Below are positions 36,062 through 45,072 of a stretch of 64,000 nucleotides of DNA, piece after piece. Source of the DNA: Pseudenterobacter timonensis (GTDB taxonomy: Bacteria; Pseudomonadota; Gammaproteobacteria; Enterobacterales; Enterobacteriaceae); assembly GCF_900021175.1 (NCBI RefSeq), contig NZ_FCOP01000012.1, positions 186,001 through 250,000 of the forward strand, written 5' to 3'. Under the pieces are notes generated by a model, which ran no database searches, was not told where the DNA came from, and saw only the letters and a program-made list of their open reading frames with translations. Position 1 is the stretch's first letter; every line of letters begins with the position of its first letter. The position numbers and the translations under genes are program-made.

Positions 36062-37013
36062 AACGTTTCCCGCCGCATATCGTTTATCGCTCTTGAAAAC
36101 CGTCTGGCACGCTCAGGCGGCATGGAAGTACTGGCCCCCCAGAGCAGCGCTCAGGGGCACGGGCGTGATCCAGCCCATTCGGATGCACCGCAACTGTCAG
36201 CAGTGAAATCGGGCCGCGATTTACCCGACCGGGCAAAGTTACTTTCCCGCTGGCTGAGCGAACAACCTCAGGGCTGGCTTACTTCTCACAGGCTGATAAA
36301 GACCGTGCGGAGGGATACGGTCGATCAGAACCCCACACTCGACAGTAGCGGGCGCCCCCGCCTGGTACCGCCGAAGCCCGAGTATCGCACTCAACTTAAG
36401 CGGCTCTGGCTTCAGAAAAATGGACCGAATTGATTGAGCAGGCCAGCCAGATGTATTGCGAAGGGGTTAACCATTTCTGGCTCGATCTTCAGGGGGGCTC
36501 AGCCATGCCGATCAACCATGGGATGCCTGGGCTGACTCCGTCCTGTTCGATCTGCGGCTGCTGCTTAAACGCCTACCAGGTCTTGAAGGCCTGGCATGGA
36601 ATGACGGTACCCCCTTTGCAGACGAAGTCACCACCGCCTGGATTGCTGAAAAAGTGAATGAAGAAGGCCTGATGTACAGCGATGAATCCGCGACCGTCGT
36701 TAATGGTCAGGCTGACGATGTGCTGCTCCGCTGGTTGATACGCCAGCTGATGGCCCGGATGGCAGAGCAGTATGGCCGAAACGATATGGCGCTTTATCTG
36801 CCTGGCGAACTGACCACCCGTGCGTCATTGCTGACGCTCGAAGACTGGGAGCCGACTCTGTTGTTTGAAGTTCAGGCCCGCCGACTGAAGCTGCTACGTA
36901 TGAAAGCCGGTCGCAACGAGTCCGATAAAGCCCGTCTGATACCTGAGATGGAGTTATTACTTGCCGGACTTATTGCCATCGATCCGGCCCGTGCCATGGT
37001 TCTCTATGGCTAA
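36062..37013 (+). pseudogene. tssA: Degraded tssA (VasJ/ImpA-type T6SS cap protein)
   Basis: Three consecutive frames together spell one TssA-like chain. The first (to about 36415) reads IALENRLARSGG, then SGRDLPDRAKLLSRWLSEQ and PKPEYRTQLKRLWLQK. At a run of five A residues (36416-36420) one base seems lost, and the chain resumes as WTELIEQASQMYCEGVNHFWLDLQ. A second break near 36492 removes the residues linking DLQ to GLSHADQPWDAWADSV, after which the frame stays open to 37013. No complete start is present. TssA normally primes and caps sheath growth, so loss should impair firing unless another tssA acts elsewhere. Sequencing error could explain the A-run shift but not all lesions. Confidence 0.8.
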
Positions 37014-37046
37014 TTTTCTTATTAACAATTTCCAGGAATGCCGTGC

Positions 37047-38816
37047 ATGGATGATTTAACCCTTCGCTATTACGAAGCTGAGATGCGCTACCTGCGTGAA
37101 GCGGGTAAAGAGTTTGCCCGTGCCCACCCGGATCGTGCAGCGATGCTTAATCTGGATAAACCCGGTGCCCGCGACCCTTATGTGGAACGCCTTTTCGAAG
37201 GCTTTGCCTTCCTGATGGGCCGTTTGCGAGAAAAACTGGATGATGATCTGCCGGAGCTCACCGAAGGGCTGGTGAGTCTGTTGTGGCCACACTATATGCG
37301 GACCATCCCGTCGCTGGCCATCGTCGAGTTCTCGCCTGACTGGCGCAGCCTGCGTCAGGCCGAAATGCTGGCTGAAGGCTTCTCAGTACTATCGCGACCT
37401 GTCGGGCCGCAAAAAACCGCCTGTCAGTATCGGACGACCCGCGATGTGCCGCTACAACCGCTGCATCTTGCGGACGCCCGCCTGCACACCGAAACCGATG
37501 GCCGCTCTGCGCTTCGCCTGCGCTTCGAATGCCCTGAAAAAGTGGACTGGCACAAAGCCGGGATCGACAAGGTCGCCATATTCCTTAACGCAGAGAGTCC
37601 GGTTAGCTCTGCGCTGCATCTGGCAATGACCCGGCGTGTCCACGCCATGTATGCCCGTCATGCCGGAACCCACACCGAACGTCATAAATTTGATGGCTGG
37701 TGTAAACCCATGGGTTTTGATGACAATGACGGCCTGTGGAAGAAAGCCGATACTGCCTTCAGTGGTTACCAGCTGCTGCTGGAGTATTTCAGCTTCCGTC
37801 CGAAGTTTATGTTTGTTGAACTGCGCGGCCTCGACGCCATTGGGCTCACTGCGGCCAGTACCTGGTTTGAAATCGACATTGTGCTCAGTGAAGCCTGGTC
37901 ATCCGACCTGCCTTTTGAGACAGAAAACTTCCGGCTGCACTGTGCGCCGGTCATCAATCTTTTTACCCTCGAAGCCGATCCGCTGACGCTTAATCCGCTG
38001 GATAACGAATACCTGCTCAGACCACTGCGTCTTCAGGATGGCCACACAGAGATCTACAGCGTCGATAATATCCATGGCGCAATGAAGAATGGCAAACACC
38101 CCTGGGTGCCGTTCACCAGCTTCCGGCACCGGGGCGGTATGATGCGTCACGATGCCCCTGAACGTTATTACCACACCCGCGTGAAACGCGGCCCCTCTGG
38201 CCTGTATGACACCTGGTTAATCCTCGGCGGGCGCTCGTTCGAGCTGGAGCAGCTGTCCGATAAACCGGAGTCACTCTCGATGCGAATAACCGGCACCAAC
38301 GGCCAGCTTCCGCGTAAGGCACTGGAAAGTACCCTGCTGGACAGGGTGGTGAAAACCGGCAAGGTGCCCGTAAGGGTCCTGAACGTCACAGCACCGACGA
38401 TGCCGCTGTATCCCCCGGCAAACGACCGTTTTCACTGGCGAGTGATGAGTCACCTCGGTTCAAACTTCCTCAGCATGATGGACAATCCGGAGGTCCTGCG
38501 CGGCACGCTGGCGCTCTATGACTGGACTGACGATGAAATGAACCGCCGTCGGCTTGAAGCAATCGTCGCCGTGAAGCACACCCTAATCCGCCGTTTCGAG
38601 AAGGGTTTTATGCTCCGGGGCGTGGACATTGAGGTCACGCTGAATATGGATAATTTTGCAGGCGAGGGCGATGTGAATCTCTTCGGTGAAATGCTGCACC
38701 GGTTCTTCGCGCTCTATGCCGATATTCACCTCTTTAACCAGCTCACGCTGGTACTGCAACCGACAGGGAAACGACTGAGATGGCGCGAGAATCACAGCCA
38801 GCACGTACCGGGCTGA
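37047..38816 (+). CDS. tssF: T6SS baseplate protein TssF
   Basis: A 589-residue TssF (VasA/ImpG), which with TssG forms the baseplate wedge around the VgrG hub. The N-terminus MDDLTLRYYEAEMRYLREAGKEFARAHPDRAAML is the family signature, and RRFEKGFMLRGVDIEVTLNMDNFAGEGDVNLFGEMLHRFFALYA is the conserved C-terminal region. I prefer the ATG at 37047 to that at 37038, because AGGA at 37033-37036 then has normal spacing and the family start is reproduced. It overlaps tssG by 37 bases. Confidence 0.93.
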   Translation: MDDLTLRYYEAEMRYLREAGKEFARAHPDRAAMLNLDKPGARDPYVERLFEGFAFLMGRLREKLDDDLPELTEGLVSLLWPHYMRTIPSLAIVEFSPDWRSLRQAEMLAEGFSVLSRPVGPQKTACQYRTTRDVPLQPLHLADARLHTETDGRSALRLRFECPEKVDWHKAGIDKVAIFLNAESPVSSALHLAMTRRVHAMYARHAGTHTERHKFDGWCKPMGFDDNDGLWKKADTAFSGYQLLLEYFSFRPKFMFVELRGLDAIGLTAASTWFEIDIVLSEAWSSDLPFETENFRLHCAPVINLFTLEADPLTLNPLDNEYLLRPLRLQDGHTEIYSVDNIHGAMKNGKHPWVPFTSFRHRGGMMRHDAPERYYHTRVKRGPSGLYDTWLILGGRSFELEQLSDKPESLSMRITGTNGQLPRKALESTLLDRVVKTGKVPVRVLNVTAPTMPLYPPANDRFHWRVMSHLGSNFLSMMDNPEVLRGTLALYDWTDDEMNRRRLEAIVAVKHTLIRRFEKGFMLRGVDIEVTLNMDNFAGEGDVNLFGEMLHRFFALYADIHLFNQLTLVLQPTGKRLRWRENHSQHVPG

Positions 38817-39862
38817 CACTGGCCCTTAACAAAGATATCTGGCGGGCCAATTTCTACCGTTTCTGCCAGCTGCTGGAGCAGGAAAATCCGGACGCGCCGA
38901 AACTGGGCACCACCAGCCATCCGGGCGATGAGCCGGTTCGATTCAGACCCTGGCAGGGAATGGGGTTTCCGGTCACTGAACTGCGGACGGTTGAGACCGA
39001 TGAGGAAAGTCCGGAGTTACCTCCGACCGTGCGCACCACCTTTTTGGGAATGTACGGCGTGGATTCACCGCTGCCGGGTGCGTATCTGGATGACATTGCA
39101 CGGCACCGGGAAGGCCATGAGGCGGTCACCTCGTTTCTGGACATTTTCAGCCACCGCATCACCACACAGTATTACCGGATCTGGCGAAAATACGCGTATC
39201 CGGCGACTTTCGAGGCCGGTGGCCGCGATGCCACATCGCAGTGTCTGCTGGGACTGATCGGACTCGGTATACCGGGCACGGCAGAGCATGTGGCGACGCC
39301 GGTTTCCCGCTTCCTGGCCCTGCTGGGCACCATGCGATTACCCACCCGTAATGCCGAAGGCATTCGGGCTCTGGTGAGCCTGCTGGCACCGAATACCCGG
39401 GCATTTATCACCGAACCCGATCCGGTGAAGGTCCATATCGATAACCGTAGCGGGCTGGGTGCCGGAAACCGCATCCGTCTTTCGCAGCGGGCCACGCTGG
39501 GTAAAACGGCAAAGGAAGCATGCAGCCGGATACTGGTGACGCTGAAGACTGAGGATCCGGACGAAGCCGAAGGCTGGTTACCCGGTGGAGTCCTTCATAC
39601 CGATTTGCTGGTCCTGTTGCGCGTCTATCTCGGCTACCGTAGCGACGCCCGACTGCGCCTCACTGTACCGGTACGGTTGTTGCCTGAGCCCCACCTTGGC
39701 AAAGGCAGGCGTATTCAGCTGGGCCGTACTGGTTTGCTGGGGCTGAACGCAGGCAAACTCAGCCATAACCGGGAGAGCCTGACCGTCAACCTGGGCCGCT
39801 ATGAAGGGTTGCAATGCTCTGTTTTACCCCCCGCTGAAGACGGGCATTACCGTTTCGGCTAA
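38780..39862 (+). CDS. tssG: T6SS baseplate protein TssG
   Basis: A 360-residue TssG (VasB/ImpH), partner of TssF in the baseplate wedge and of TssK. Characteristic segments are FYRFCQLLEQENPDAPKLG, VRFRPWQGMGFPVTELR, TTFLGMYGVDSPLPGAYLDDI and RLGRTGLLGL-type LGRTGLLGLNAGK near the end. The ATG at 38780 lies inside the end of tssF, a 37-base overlap that is commonly seen for this pair. Confidence 0.92.
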   Translation: MARESQPARTGLTLALNKDIWRANFYRFCQLLEQENPDAPKLGTTSHPGDEPVRFRPWQGMGFPVTELRTVETDEESPELPPTVRTTFLGMYGVDSPLPGAYLDDIARHREGHEAVTSFLDIFSHRITTQYYRIWRKYAYPATFEAGGRDATSQCLLGLIGLGIPGTAEHVATPVSRFLALLGTMRLPTRNAEGIRALVSLLAPNTRAFITEPDPVKVHIDNRSGLGAGNRIRLSQRATLGKTAKEACSRILVTLKTEDPDEAEGWLPGGVLHTDLLVLLRVYLGYRSDARLRLTVPVRLLPEPHLGKGRRIQLGRTGLLGLNAGKLSHNRESLTVNLGRYEGLQCSVLPPAEDGHYRFG

Positions 39863-39897
39863 TCACGTATTCCCTCTCTCAATAAAGGAACTTTTGA

Positions 39898-40422
39898 ATG
39901 GCAACAGTAACCCGCTGGTGGGCGCTGACGCTTATTGCCTGTGGTCTGCTCGCAGGCTGCGGTCTGACGCAGACCGTGACGGACGGCACCATCAGCATCA
40001 CGAAATCCATCTTCTACAAGAAAATTAAAACGCTGCATCTGGATTTTACTCCGCGCATGGCCATTAACGCCGATGGTGCACAGACTCCGCTGGCGACCAT
40101 GGTGAGAGTCTATCAGCTCAGGGATCGTAAAGCGGTTGATGCCGCTGATTACCAGACACTGCTGCGCAAGGCCGATACGGTACTTAAGGATGGCGTGCTG
40201 GCGTCAAAATCGCTGCTAGTGATGCCCGGCGGCAGCGTGACGCTCAATATGCCCATGGATGAAGACGCTCAGTTCGTGGCTGTGGTGGGGCTGTTTAACC
40301 GCCCGGATCAGAAGGACAATCGCTGGCGCCTGGTGCTGACCCGTGATGACCTTGACCCGGACACACCCCGCACGATTGAACTGGGTGATGGCTGGCTAAG
40401 CCTCGTGCCGGTGAAGGAGTGA
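39898..40422 (+). CDS. tssJ: T6SS outer-membrane lipoprotein TssJ
   Basis: A 174-residue lipoprotein (SciN/VasD family). The signal peptide ends in the lipobox LLAGC with the acylated cysteine at C21, and residue G22 does not give an inner-membrane retention signal. The mature part has the beta-sandwich pattern of TssJ (MVRVYQLRDRKAVDAADYQTLL, MDEDAQFVAVVGLFN). It anchors TssM to the outer membrane. SD AAAGGAA is 9 bases upstream. Confidence 0.93.
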   Translation: MATVTRWWALTLIACGLLAGCGLTQTVTDGTISITKSIFYKKIKTLHLDFTPRMAINADGAQTPLATMVRVYQLRDRKAVDAADYQTLLRKADTVLKDGVLASKSLLVMPGGSVTLNMPMDEDAQFVAVVGLFNRPDQKDNRWRLVLTRDDLDPDTPRTIELGDGWLSLVPVKE

Positions 40423-40426
40423 CGTG

Positions 40427-42898
40427 ATGGATAACTGGTCAGCGCTTTTTGACGGACAGACCCGTTACTTTCTGGATATCAATGACAGTTCGGTGAAGCC
40501 GGATGTTCTGCGCTTTCGCGGCAGGGAAGCACTGAGCGAGCCGTTCAGATGGGACATCGAGTTCACCACCCCGCAGGGCAACATCGTCCCGGAAGAGGTA
40601 CTGATGAAATATGCCTCTTTCCGGATGCGGAGCGGTAAAAATGTTCACGGCATGGTGACCCGCCTGGAATGGCTTTCCATCTCCGCAGACCAGTCCCGTT
40701 ACCGGCTTACGCTCAGTTCGCGCCTGGCGCTGCTGGGTCACACCCGACAGTGCGCGGTATATCAGAACCAGTCCGTTCCTGTTGTGGTGGGGCAGGTGCT
40801 GCGTAAACACGGTCTGGAAGGACCAGATTTTGACTTCCGGCTGGAGCGCACCTACCCGCCGCGGGAAATTATCACCCAGTGGCGGGAAACGGATTTACAG
40901 TTTATCCAGCGCATTCTGTCAGAGGTGGGGATTTACTGGCGTACGGAGATGGATGATGTGCGCGGTCTGGATACGTACATTTTTGCCGACAGCCAGCTTA
41001 ACTACCGGTTTGACGTGCGCCTGCCGTACCGCGAACCATCGGGTCTGTTTGACGGCGCGGTGGAATCGGTCTGGGATGTGCGGACCTGGCACAGGATTGT
41101 CACCGGCACCGTCGCCACGCGGGATTACAACTACCGGACAGCCACCACGCCGATGGATGCGACGGTCAGCGTACGCAGTGATGCGGTGACGACGGGTGAA
41201 CACTACCGCTACAAAGCGCCGTACCGGGAAGCAGGCGACGACAGTGACCCGGAGCCGGAAACCGAATCCGGCGCGTTTTACGCCCGGCTTCATCACGAGC
41301 GGGAACTCAATAAATCAGCCCGTATCCACCTGTTCAGCAATGCCTCACACCTCTCACCCGGGCAGGTGCTGGAGCCGCAGGGCGATATCATTACGGCCCT
41401 GAAAGAGGGCGTTATCCTCACCCTGGTGACCTTCCGGGGCGCCCGTGATTCCCGTCTGCATGTATCGGTATGGGGAATGCCTTATACCGAACGTTACTGT
41501 TTCCGCCCGGCGGAAGTGCCGCGTCCGGAAATTCACGGCACACTTCCGGCCCGGGTGGAGAGTCGTGAGAAGAACGATATCTACGCTCACCTGGACGCGC
41601 AGGGGCGCTACCGGGTGAAGCTCGACTTCGACCGGGAGGGGACGGAACCCGGTTACGGCTACCTGTGGCTGCGGATGGCAAAGCCTTATGCCGGTGAAAC
41701 GCTGGGCTGGCATACGCCGCTCACCGACGGGACCGAAGTGGCGATAGCGTACAGCAACGGTGATATTGACCTGCCGTATATCTCCCATGCCCTGCACGAT
41801 TCTGAACACCCGGACCATGTCACCCGCGACAACCACACCCGCAATGTCCTGCGCACGCCCGCAAACAACAAGCTGCGGATGGAGGATAAGCGCGGTGAGG
41901 AGCACATCAAGCTCGCCACGGAGTACGGGAAAACCCAGCTCAATACCGGGCATCTGGTGGACGGCAAGGGGCAACGTCGCGGTCAGGGAACTGAGCTGCG
42001 CACCGATGAGTGGGGAACCCTGAGGGCCGGGAAGGGACTGTTTGTCAGTGCGGATGCGCAGCCGAAGGCGCAGGGTGACGCACTGGACATGGATGCCGCG
42101 CTGAAGGAAATCGACAGGCTTAATCAGCAACTGCAGCAGCTGGAAATAGCGGCAGAGCAGGCTCAGGCGCTGAAGGCGGATGTCGACAGCCAGATACAGA
42201 TGTTTGAGGAGCGGCTGAAACCGCTCAGTGAAGCCGTGCTGTTCTCGGCCCCGGCAGGGATGGCGCTGACCAGCGGTGAGCATCTGCAAATGGCCGCCAG
42301 CAAAAACGTCGCCATCAGTGCGGGCGGGGACATCAGCACTGGCGTCATGGGTAACATGACCGCCCTCGCCGGAGAAAAGCTCGGTCTGTTTTCCCGCACC
42401 GGGCAACTGAGCCTGAAATCCGGGGAGGGTCCCGTGGAGGCGCAGGCGCAGAACGGCAATATGCGGCTCTTTGCAGAGAAGAAACTGACGATGAGCTCAG
42501 AAAGTGACATCTCGTTTGCCGGGAAAAAACGTATCACGCTGATTGGCGGCGGAAGCTATCTGCGGCTTGAGGCGGGGAAGGTCGAATATGGTACGACGGC
42601 GACGTATATGCGTAAAGTGAAGCGGACGATGTTTGCTGGTGCAAATTCAACACCAACGTCATCAATATCAATGCCATTAGTTGAAGATTTAATCAGGATT
42701 GGATTCTTCGATGAACAATTCCGGATCTTAAATGATAGTGGTAAGCCTATGGCCAATGTTCCGTATTTTATCTCTAGTGAAAGTGGTGAAACATTTAAAG
42801 GTATCACAGACAATCAAGGTCTATGCAAACGTGTTTTTTCAAAGGAATCGTCCAAACTTACCGTTTGGCTAGGTGTCCAGGCTCTGGAGAAATGGTAG
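40427..42898 (+). CDS. vgrG2: VgrG spike protein 2 with transthyretin-like adaptor tail
   Basis: An 823-residue VgrG starting 4 bases after tssJ. The gp27/gp5 core (LITQWRETDLQ-type IITQWRETDLQFIQRILSEVGIYWR; HTRNVLRTPANNKLRMEDKRGEEH) and a DUF2345 region with a predicted coiled coil near residues 560-600 are followed by an 80-residue C-terminal extension (FRILNDSGKPMANVPYFI, FKGITDNQGLCKRVF). That pattern fits the transthyretin-like domains that bind cargo effectors in some VgrG proteins. GC content drops at about 42,640, where the extension begins, and stays low through the next two genes, so tail, effector and immunity gene seem to have moved as one cassette. Confidence 0.9.
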   Translation: MDNWSALFDGQTRYFLDINDSSVKPDVLRFRGREALSEPFRWDIEFTTPQGNIVPEEVLMKYASFRMRSGKNVHGMVTRLEWLSISADQSRYRLTLSSRLALLGHTRQCAVYQNQSVPVVVGQVLRKHGLEGPDFDFRLERTYPPREIITQWRETDLQFIQRILSEVGIYWRTEMDDVRGLDTYIFADSQLNYRFDVRLPYREPSGLFDGAVESVWDVRTWHRIVTGTVATRDYNYRTATTPMDATVSVRSDAVTTGEHYRYKAPYREAGDDSDPEPETESGAFYARLHHERELNKSARIHLFSNASHLSPGQVLEPQGDIITALKEGVILTLVTFRGARDSRLHVSVWGMPYTERYCFRPAEVPRPEIHGTLPARVESREKNDIYAHLDAQGRYRVKLDFDREGTEPGYGYLWLRMAKPYAGETLGWHTPLTDGTEVAIAYSNGDIDLPYISHALHDSEHPDHVTRDNHTRNVLRTPANNKLRMEDKRGEEHIKLATEYGKTQLNTGHLVDGKGQRRGQGTELRTDEWGTLRAGKGLFVSADAQPKAQGDALDMDAALKEIDRLNQQLQQLEIAAEQAQALKADVDSQIQMFEERLKPLSEAVLFSAPAGMALTSGEHLQMAASKNVAISAGGDISTGVMGNMTALAGEKLGLFSRTGQLSLKSGEGPVEAQAQNGNMRLFAEKKLTMSSESDISFAGKKRITLIGGGSYLRLEAGKVEYGTTATYMRKVKRTMFAGANSTPTSSISMPLVEDLIRIGFFDEQFRILNDSGKPMANVPYFISSESGETFKGITDNQGLCKRVFSKESSKLTVWLGVQALEKW
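41084..41764 (+). repeat. Direct repeat copy A (inside vgrG2)
   Basis: This 681-base stretch of vgrG2 recurs at 44391-45071 in the same orientation and with the same length. The copies differ mainly in the first 250 bases and are nearly identical over the last 400. The copies bracket the effector and immunity genes. Confidence 0.9.
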
Positions 42899-43783
42899 AT
42901 GACTGAGCATTCAACTTTAACTAATGATACTCCACATTCAACGTACGATGTAACTGGTATGTTAATGCCAGCTCGTGCGTTTTTCTTTATCGTTGTCGAT
43001 GAGCCAGGGAAAGACGGTTTTCTTGTTAGGAAAATATATGCCTCGACATCGAATCCTTATCTATCCCAAATGAATCTATCGCCACTAAGATTACTTTCTG
43101 AGACAGATCCTGAACGGTATGGCTTACTTCCAAAAAGTTATGACTCAACAGTTAATATTGCTGAACATGTCATGGGTAAAAATAAATCACCTTACATCTC
43201 TACAAGTTCTATTTTTCCTGAGGGCTCCCCTAGGTTTGACGGTAAGTCAATATATATTGATGTCGAAAAAGCATTAAAATCAGGAGCGGAGTTAGTCACG
43301 ACTGATGAAATTTTGAAAGCACTTGATGAATACAAAGTTAAAAATCCACATTTGGCTAAACGTGTCGATAAAATTGCAGCATATGTAAGAGATGTTGATA
43401 AGGAAATCTTGATTAAAGGTGAAAAAATACCTGCGAAAGCCATTTTTACCCCAGAATCTCTTAGATTAGTAAAAGGTATGGCGAAAGCTGGTCGCGTAGT
43501 TCAGGTCATAGGTATAGTGTTAACAGCGTATGATCTTGAACAAGCAACTGAAAAATCGATAAAGATCGGCAGTGTAAAACCTATCAGCGCGGAAGTTATA
43601 CGACAAGCAGGTGGCTGGGGCGGATTTGTCGCTGGAGCTAAAATAGGAACCGTTGCTGGTGCGGCAGTGGGAGTGGAAACAGGTCCAGGTGCAGTTATTA
43701 CAGGACTTGTTGGTGGAATAATATTCGGCGCTGCTGGGTGTTATGGTGCAGATTGGATTGCGGATTACATAGATGAAAATTAA
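42899..43783 (+). CDS. Putative ADP-ribosyltransferase-like T6SS effector
   Basis: A 294-residue protein directly after vgrG2 (stop TAG is followed by ATG). Residues about 40-185 carry a pattern like R-S-E ADP-ribosyltransferases: R44 in FLVRKIY, an STS motif at 101-103 in SPYISTSSIF, and E169 in DKEILIKGEKIPAKAIF, where EhLIxGxIP is a common catalytic-strand form. The C-terminus is a glycine-zipper segment (GGFVAGAKIGTVAGAAVGV and TGLVGGIIFGAAGC) which could insert in or cross membranes. There is no signal peptide. The gene is AT-rich compared with core T6SS genes. Fold and target are inferred by motif only; a different toxin class is possible. Confidence 0.55.
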   Translation: MTEHSTLTNDTPHSTYDVTGMLMPARAFFFIVVDEPGKDGFLVRKIYASTSNPYLSQMNLSPLRLLSETDPERYGLLPKSYDSTVNIAEHVMGKNKSPYISTSSIFPEGSPRFDGKSIYIDVEKALKSGAELVTTDEILKALDEYKVKNPHLAKRVDKIAAYVRDVDKEILIKGEKIPAKAIFTPESLRLVKGMAKAGRVVQVIGIVLTAYDLEQATEKSIKIGSVKPISAEVIRQAGGWGGFVAGAKIGTVAGAAVGVETGPGAVITGLVGGIIFGAAGCYGADWIADYIDEN

Positions 43784-44327
43784 TTTGTTTGTTTTTTTCA
43801 GGAAAGGGAATGACCTTCAGAAAATTTACCCATACTCTGGCTTTGAAGTCTTGTCAAAATCTAAAAATGTATATCCATTGTTTTTGTGTCTTGAAGGCAA
43901 CAATGTATATGCATATTCATCAAGGTTTATGGTTAAGCCTGGTGATGTAGAAATAATAGAAAATATAGTAGAGTCTTCTTTCCGAAAAAAAATAACCAAA
44001 GAAAAGGAATGCTTGCATTATAAAGAGAAGGCCTTGCATTATTTTAAATTCAATGAACTTGGTCAAGCAGTGATTGATATAATCACCAATGATAACTATT
44101 TTATTAAAAGCTTGTGCAATGAGCACATTGAACCACCCGCCCCCGATACTGTTTTCCCATATTGTGATTTTGAGTCAGTTGGCAGTTTGCAAGGGCAGAT
44201 GGAAATGTGGTGGAATGTTTATTGGTCTCCTTTTTGGATATCTCTATCGGAAGAAGAGAAAGCTAATTACTTAGATCGTAATAACATATCTAGTGAATTG
44301 AGAGAATTTTTGATACGTCATGGTTAA
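43773..44327 (+). CDS. Candidate cytoplasmic immunity protein for the vgrG2 effector
   Basis: A 184-residue protein overlapping the effector by 11 bases. It lacks a signal peptide or membrane helix, which fits protection against a toxin acting in the cytoplasm. The sequence is aromatic-rich (MEMWWNVYWSPFWISLSEEEKANYLDRNNIS) with a charged middle section; I do not recognise its family. It is strongly AT-rich like the effector. The role is inferred from position, overlap and composition. Confidence 0.6.
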   Translation: MKINLFVFFRKGNDLQKIYPYSGFEVLSKSKNVYPLFLCLEGNNVYAYSSRFMVKPGDVEIIENIVESSFRKKITKEKECLHYKEKALHYFKFNELGQAVIDIITNDNYFIKSLCNEHIEPPAPDTVFPYCDFESVGSLQGQMEMWWNVYWSPFWISLSEEEKANYLDRNNISSELREFLIRHG

Positions 44328-44390
44328 TTTTTATTAACCGAACTGTCTCCCCGTGCTGGAAATTTGAGTTTGAAAATTGGTTAGAGTATA

Positions 44391-45071
44391 ACCTGGTACA
44401 ACATAGCCACCGGCACCGTCACCACGCGGGATTACAACTACCGGACCGCCACCACGCCGATGGATGCGACGGTCAGCGTGCGCAGTGATGCTGTCACCAC
44501 CGGGAAGCATTACCGCTACGCAGCGCCTTACCGTGACGCGGGGGATGACACCAGCCCTGAGCCGGAAACCGAATCCGGCGCGTTTTACGCCCGCCTTCAT
44601 CACGAGCGGGAACTTAACAAAACGGCCCGCATTCATCTGTTCAGCAATGCTTCGCACCTCTCACCCGGGCAGGTACTGGAGCCGCAGGGCGATGTCATTA
44701 CTGCCCTGAAAGAGGGCGTTATCCTCACCCTGGTGACCTTCCGGGGCGCCCGTGATTCCCGTCTGCATGTATCGGTATGGGGAATGCCTTATACCGAACG
44801 TTACTGTTTACGCCCGGCGGAAGTGCCGCGTCCGGAACTTCACGGCACACTTCCGGCCCGGGTGGAGAGTCGTGAGAAGAACGATATCTACGCTCACCTG
44901 GACGGGCAGGGGCGCTACCGGGTGAAGCTCGACTTCAACCGGGAGGGGACGGAACCCGGTTACGGCTACCTGTGGCTGCGGATGGCGAAACCTTATGCCG
45001 GTGAAACGCTGGGCTGGCATACGCCGCTCACGGACGGCACCGAAGTGGCGATTGCCTACAGCAACGGTGAT
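44391..45071 (+). pseudogene. vgrG fragment (direct repeat copy B)
   Basis: An internal piece of a VgrG without start or end, colinear with 41084-41764 of vgrG2 over 681 bases with no length change. It begins at the TWYNIATGTVTTRDYNYR segment and ends at VAIAYSNGD, corresponding to roughly residues 220-446 of VgrG2. An ATG at 44460 opens the frame, but the product would lack the trimer core and the spike. It is best read as the remainder of an older vgrG displaced by insertion of the effector cassette. Confidence 0.88.
44391..45071 (+). repeat. Direct repeat copy B (vgrG fragment)
   Basis: Same orientation and length (681 bases) as 41084-41764 in vgrG2. The two copies enclose the vgrG2 C-terminal tail, effector and immunity genes. 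Recombination between them would delete about 3.3 kb and fuse the remaining sequences. Confidence 0.9.
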
Positions 45072-45072
45072 G

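Noticed and set aside
41354-42406. A 350-codon open frame on the minus strand opposite vgrG2
   Set aside because: It is the antisense of a conserved VgrG core and shows the histidine/arginine-rich composition typical of such shadows.
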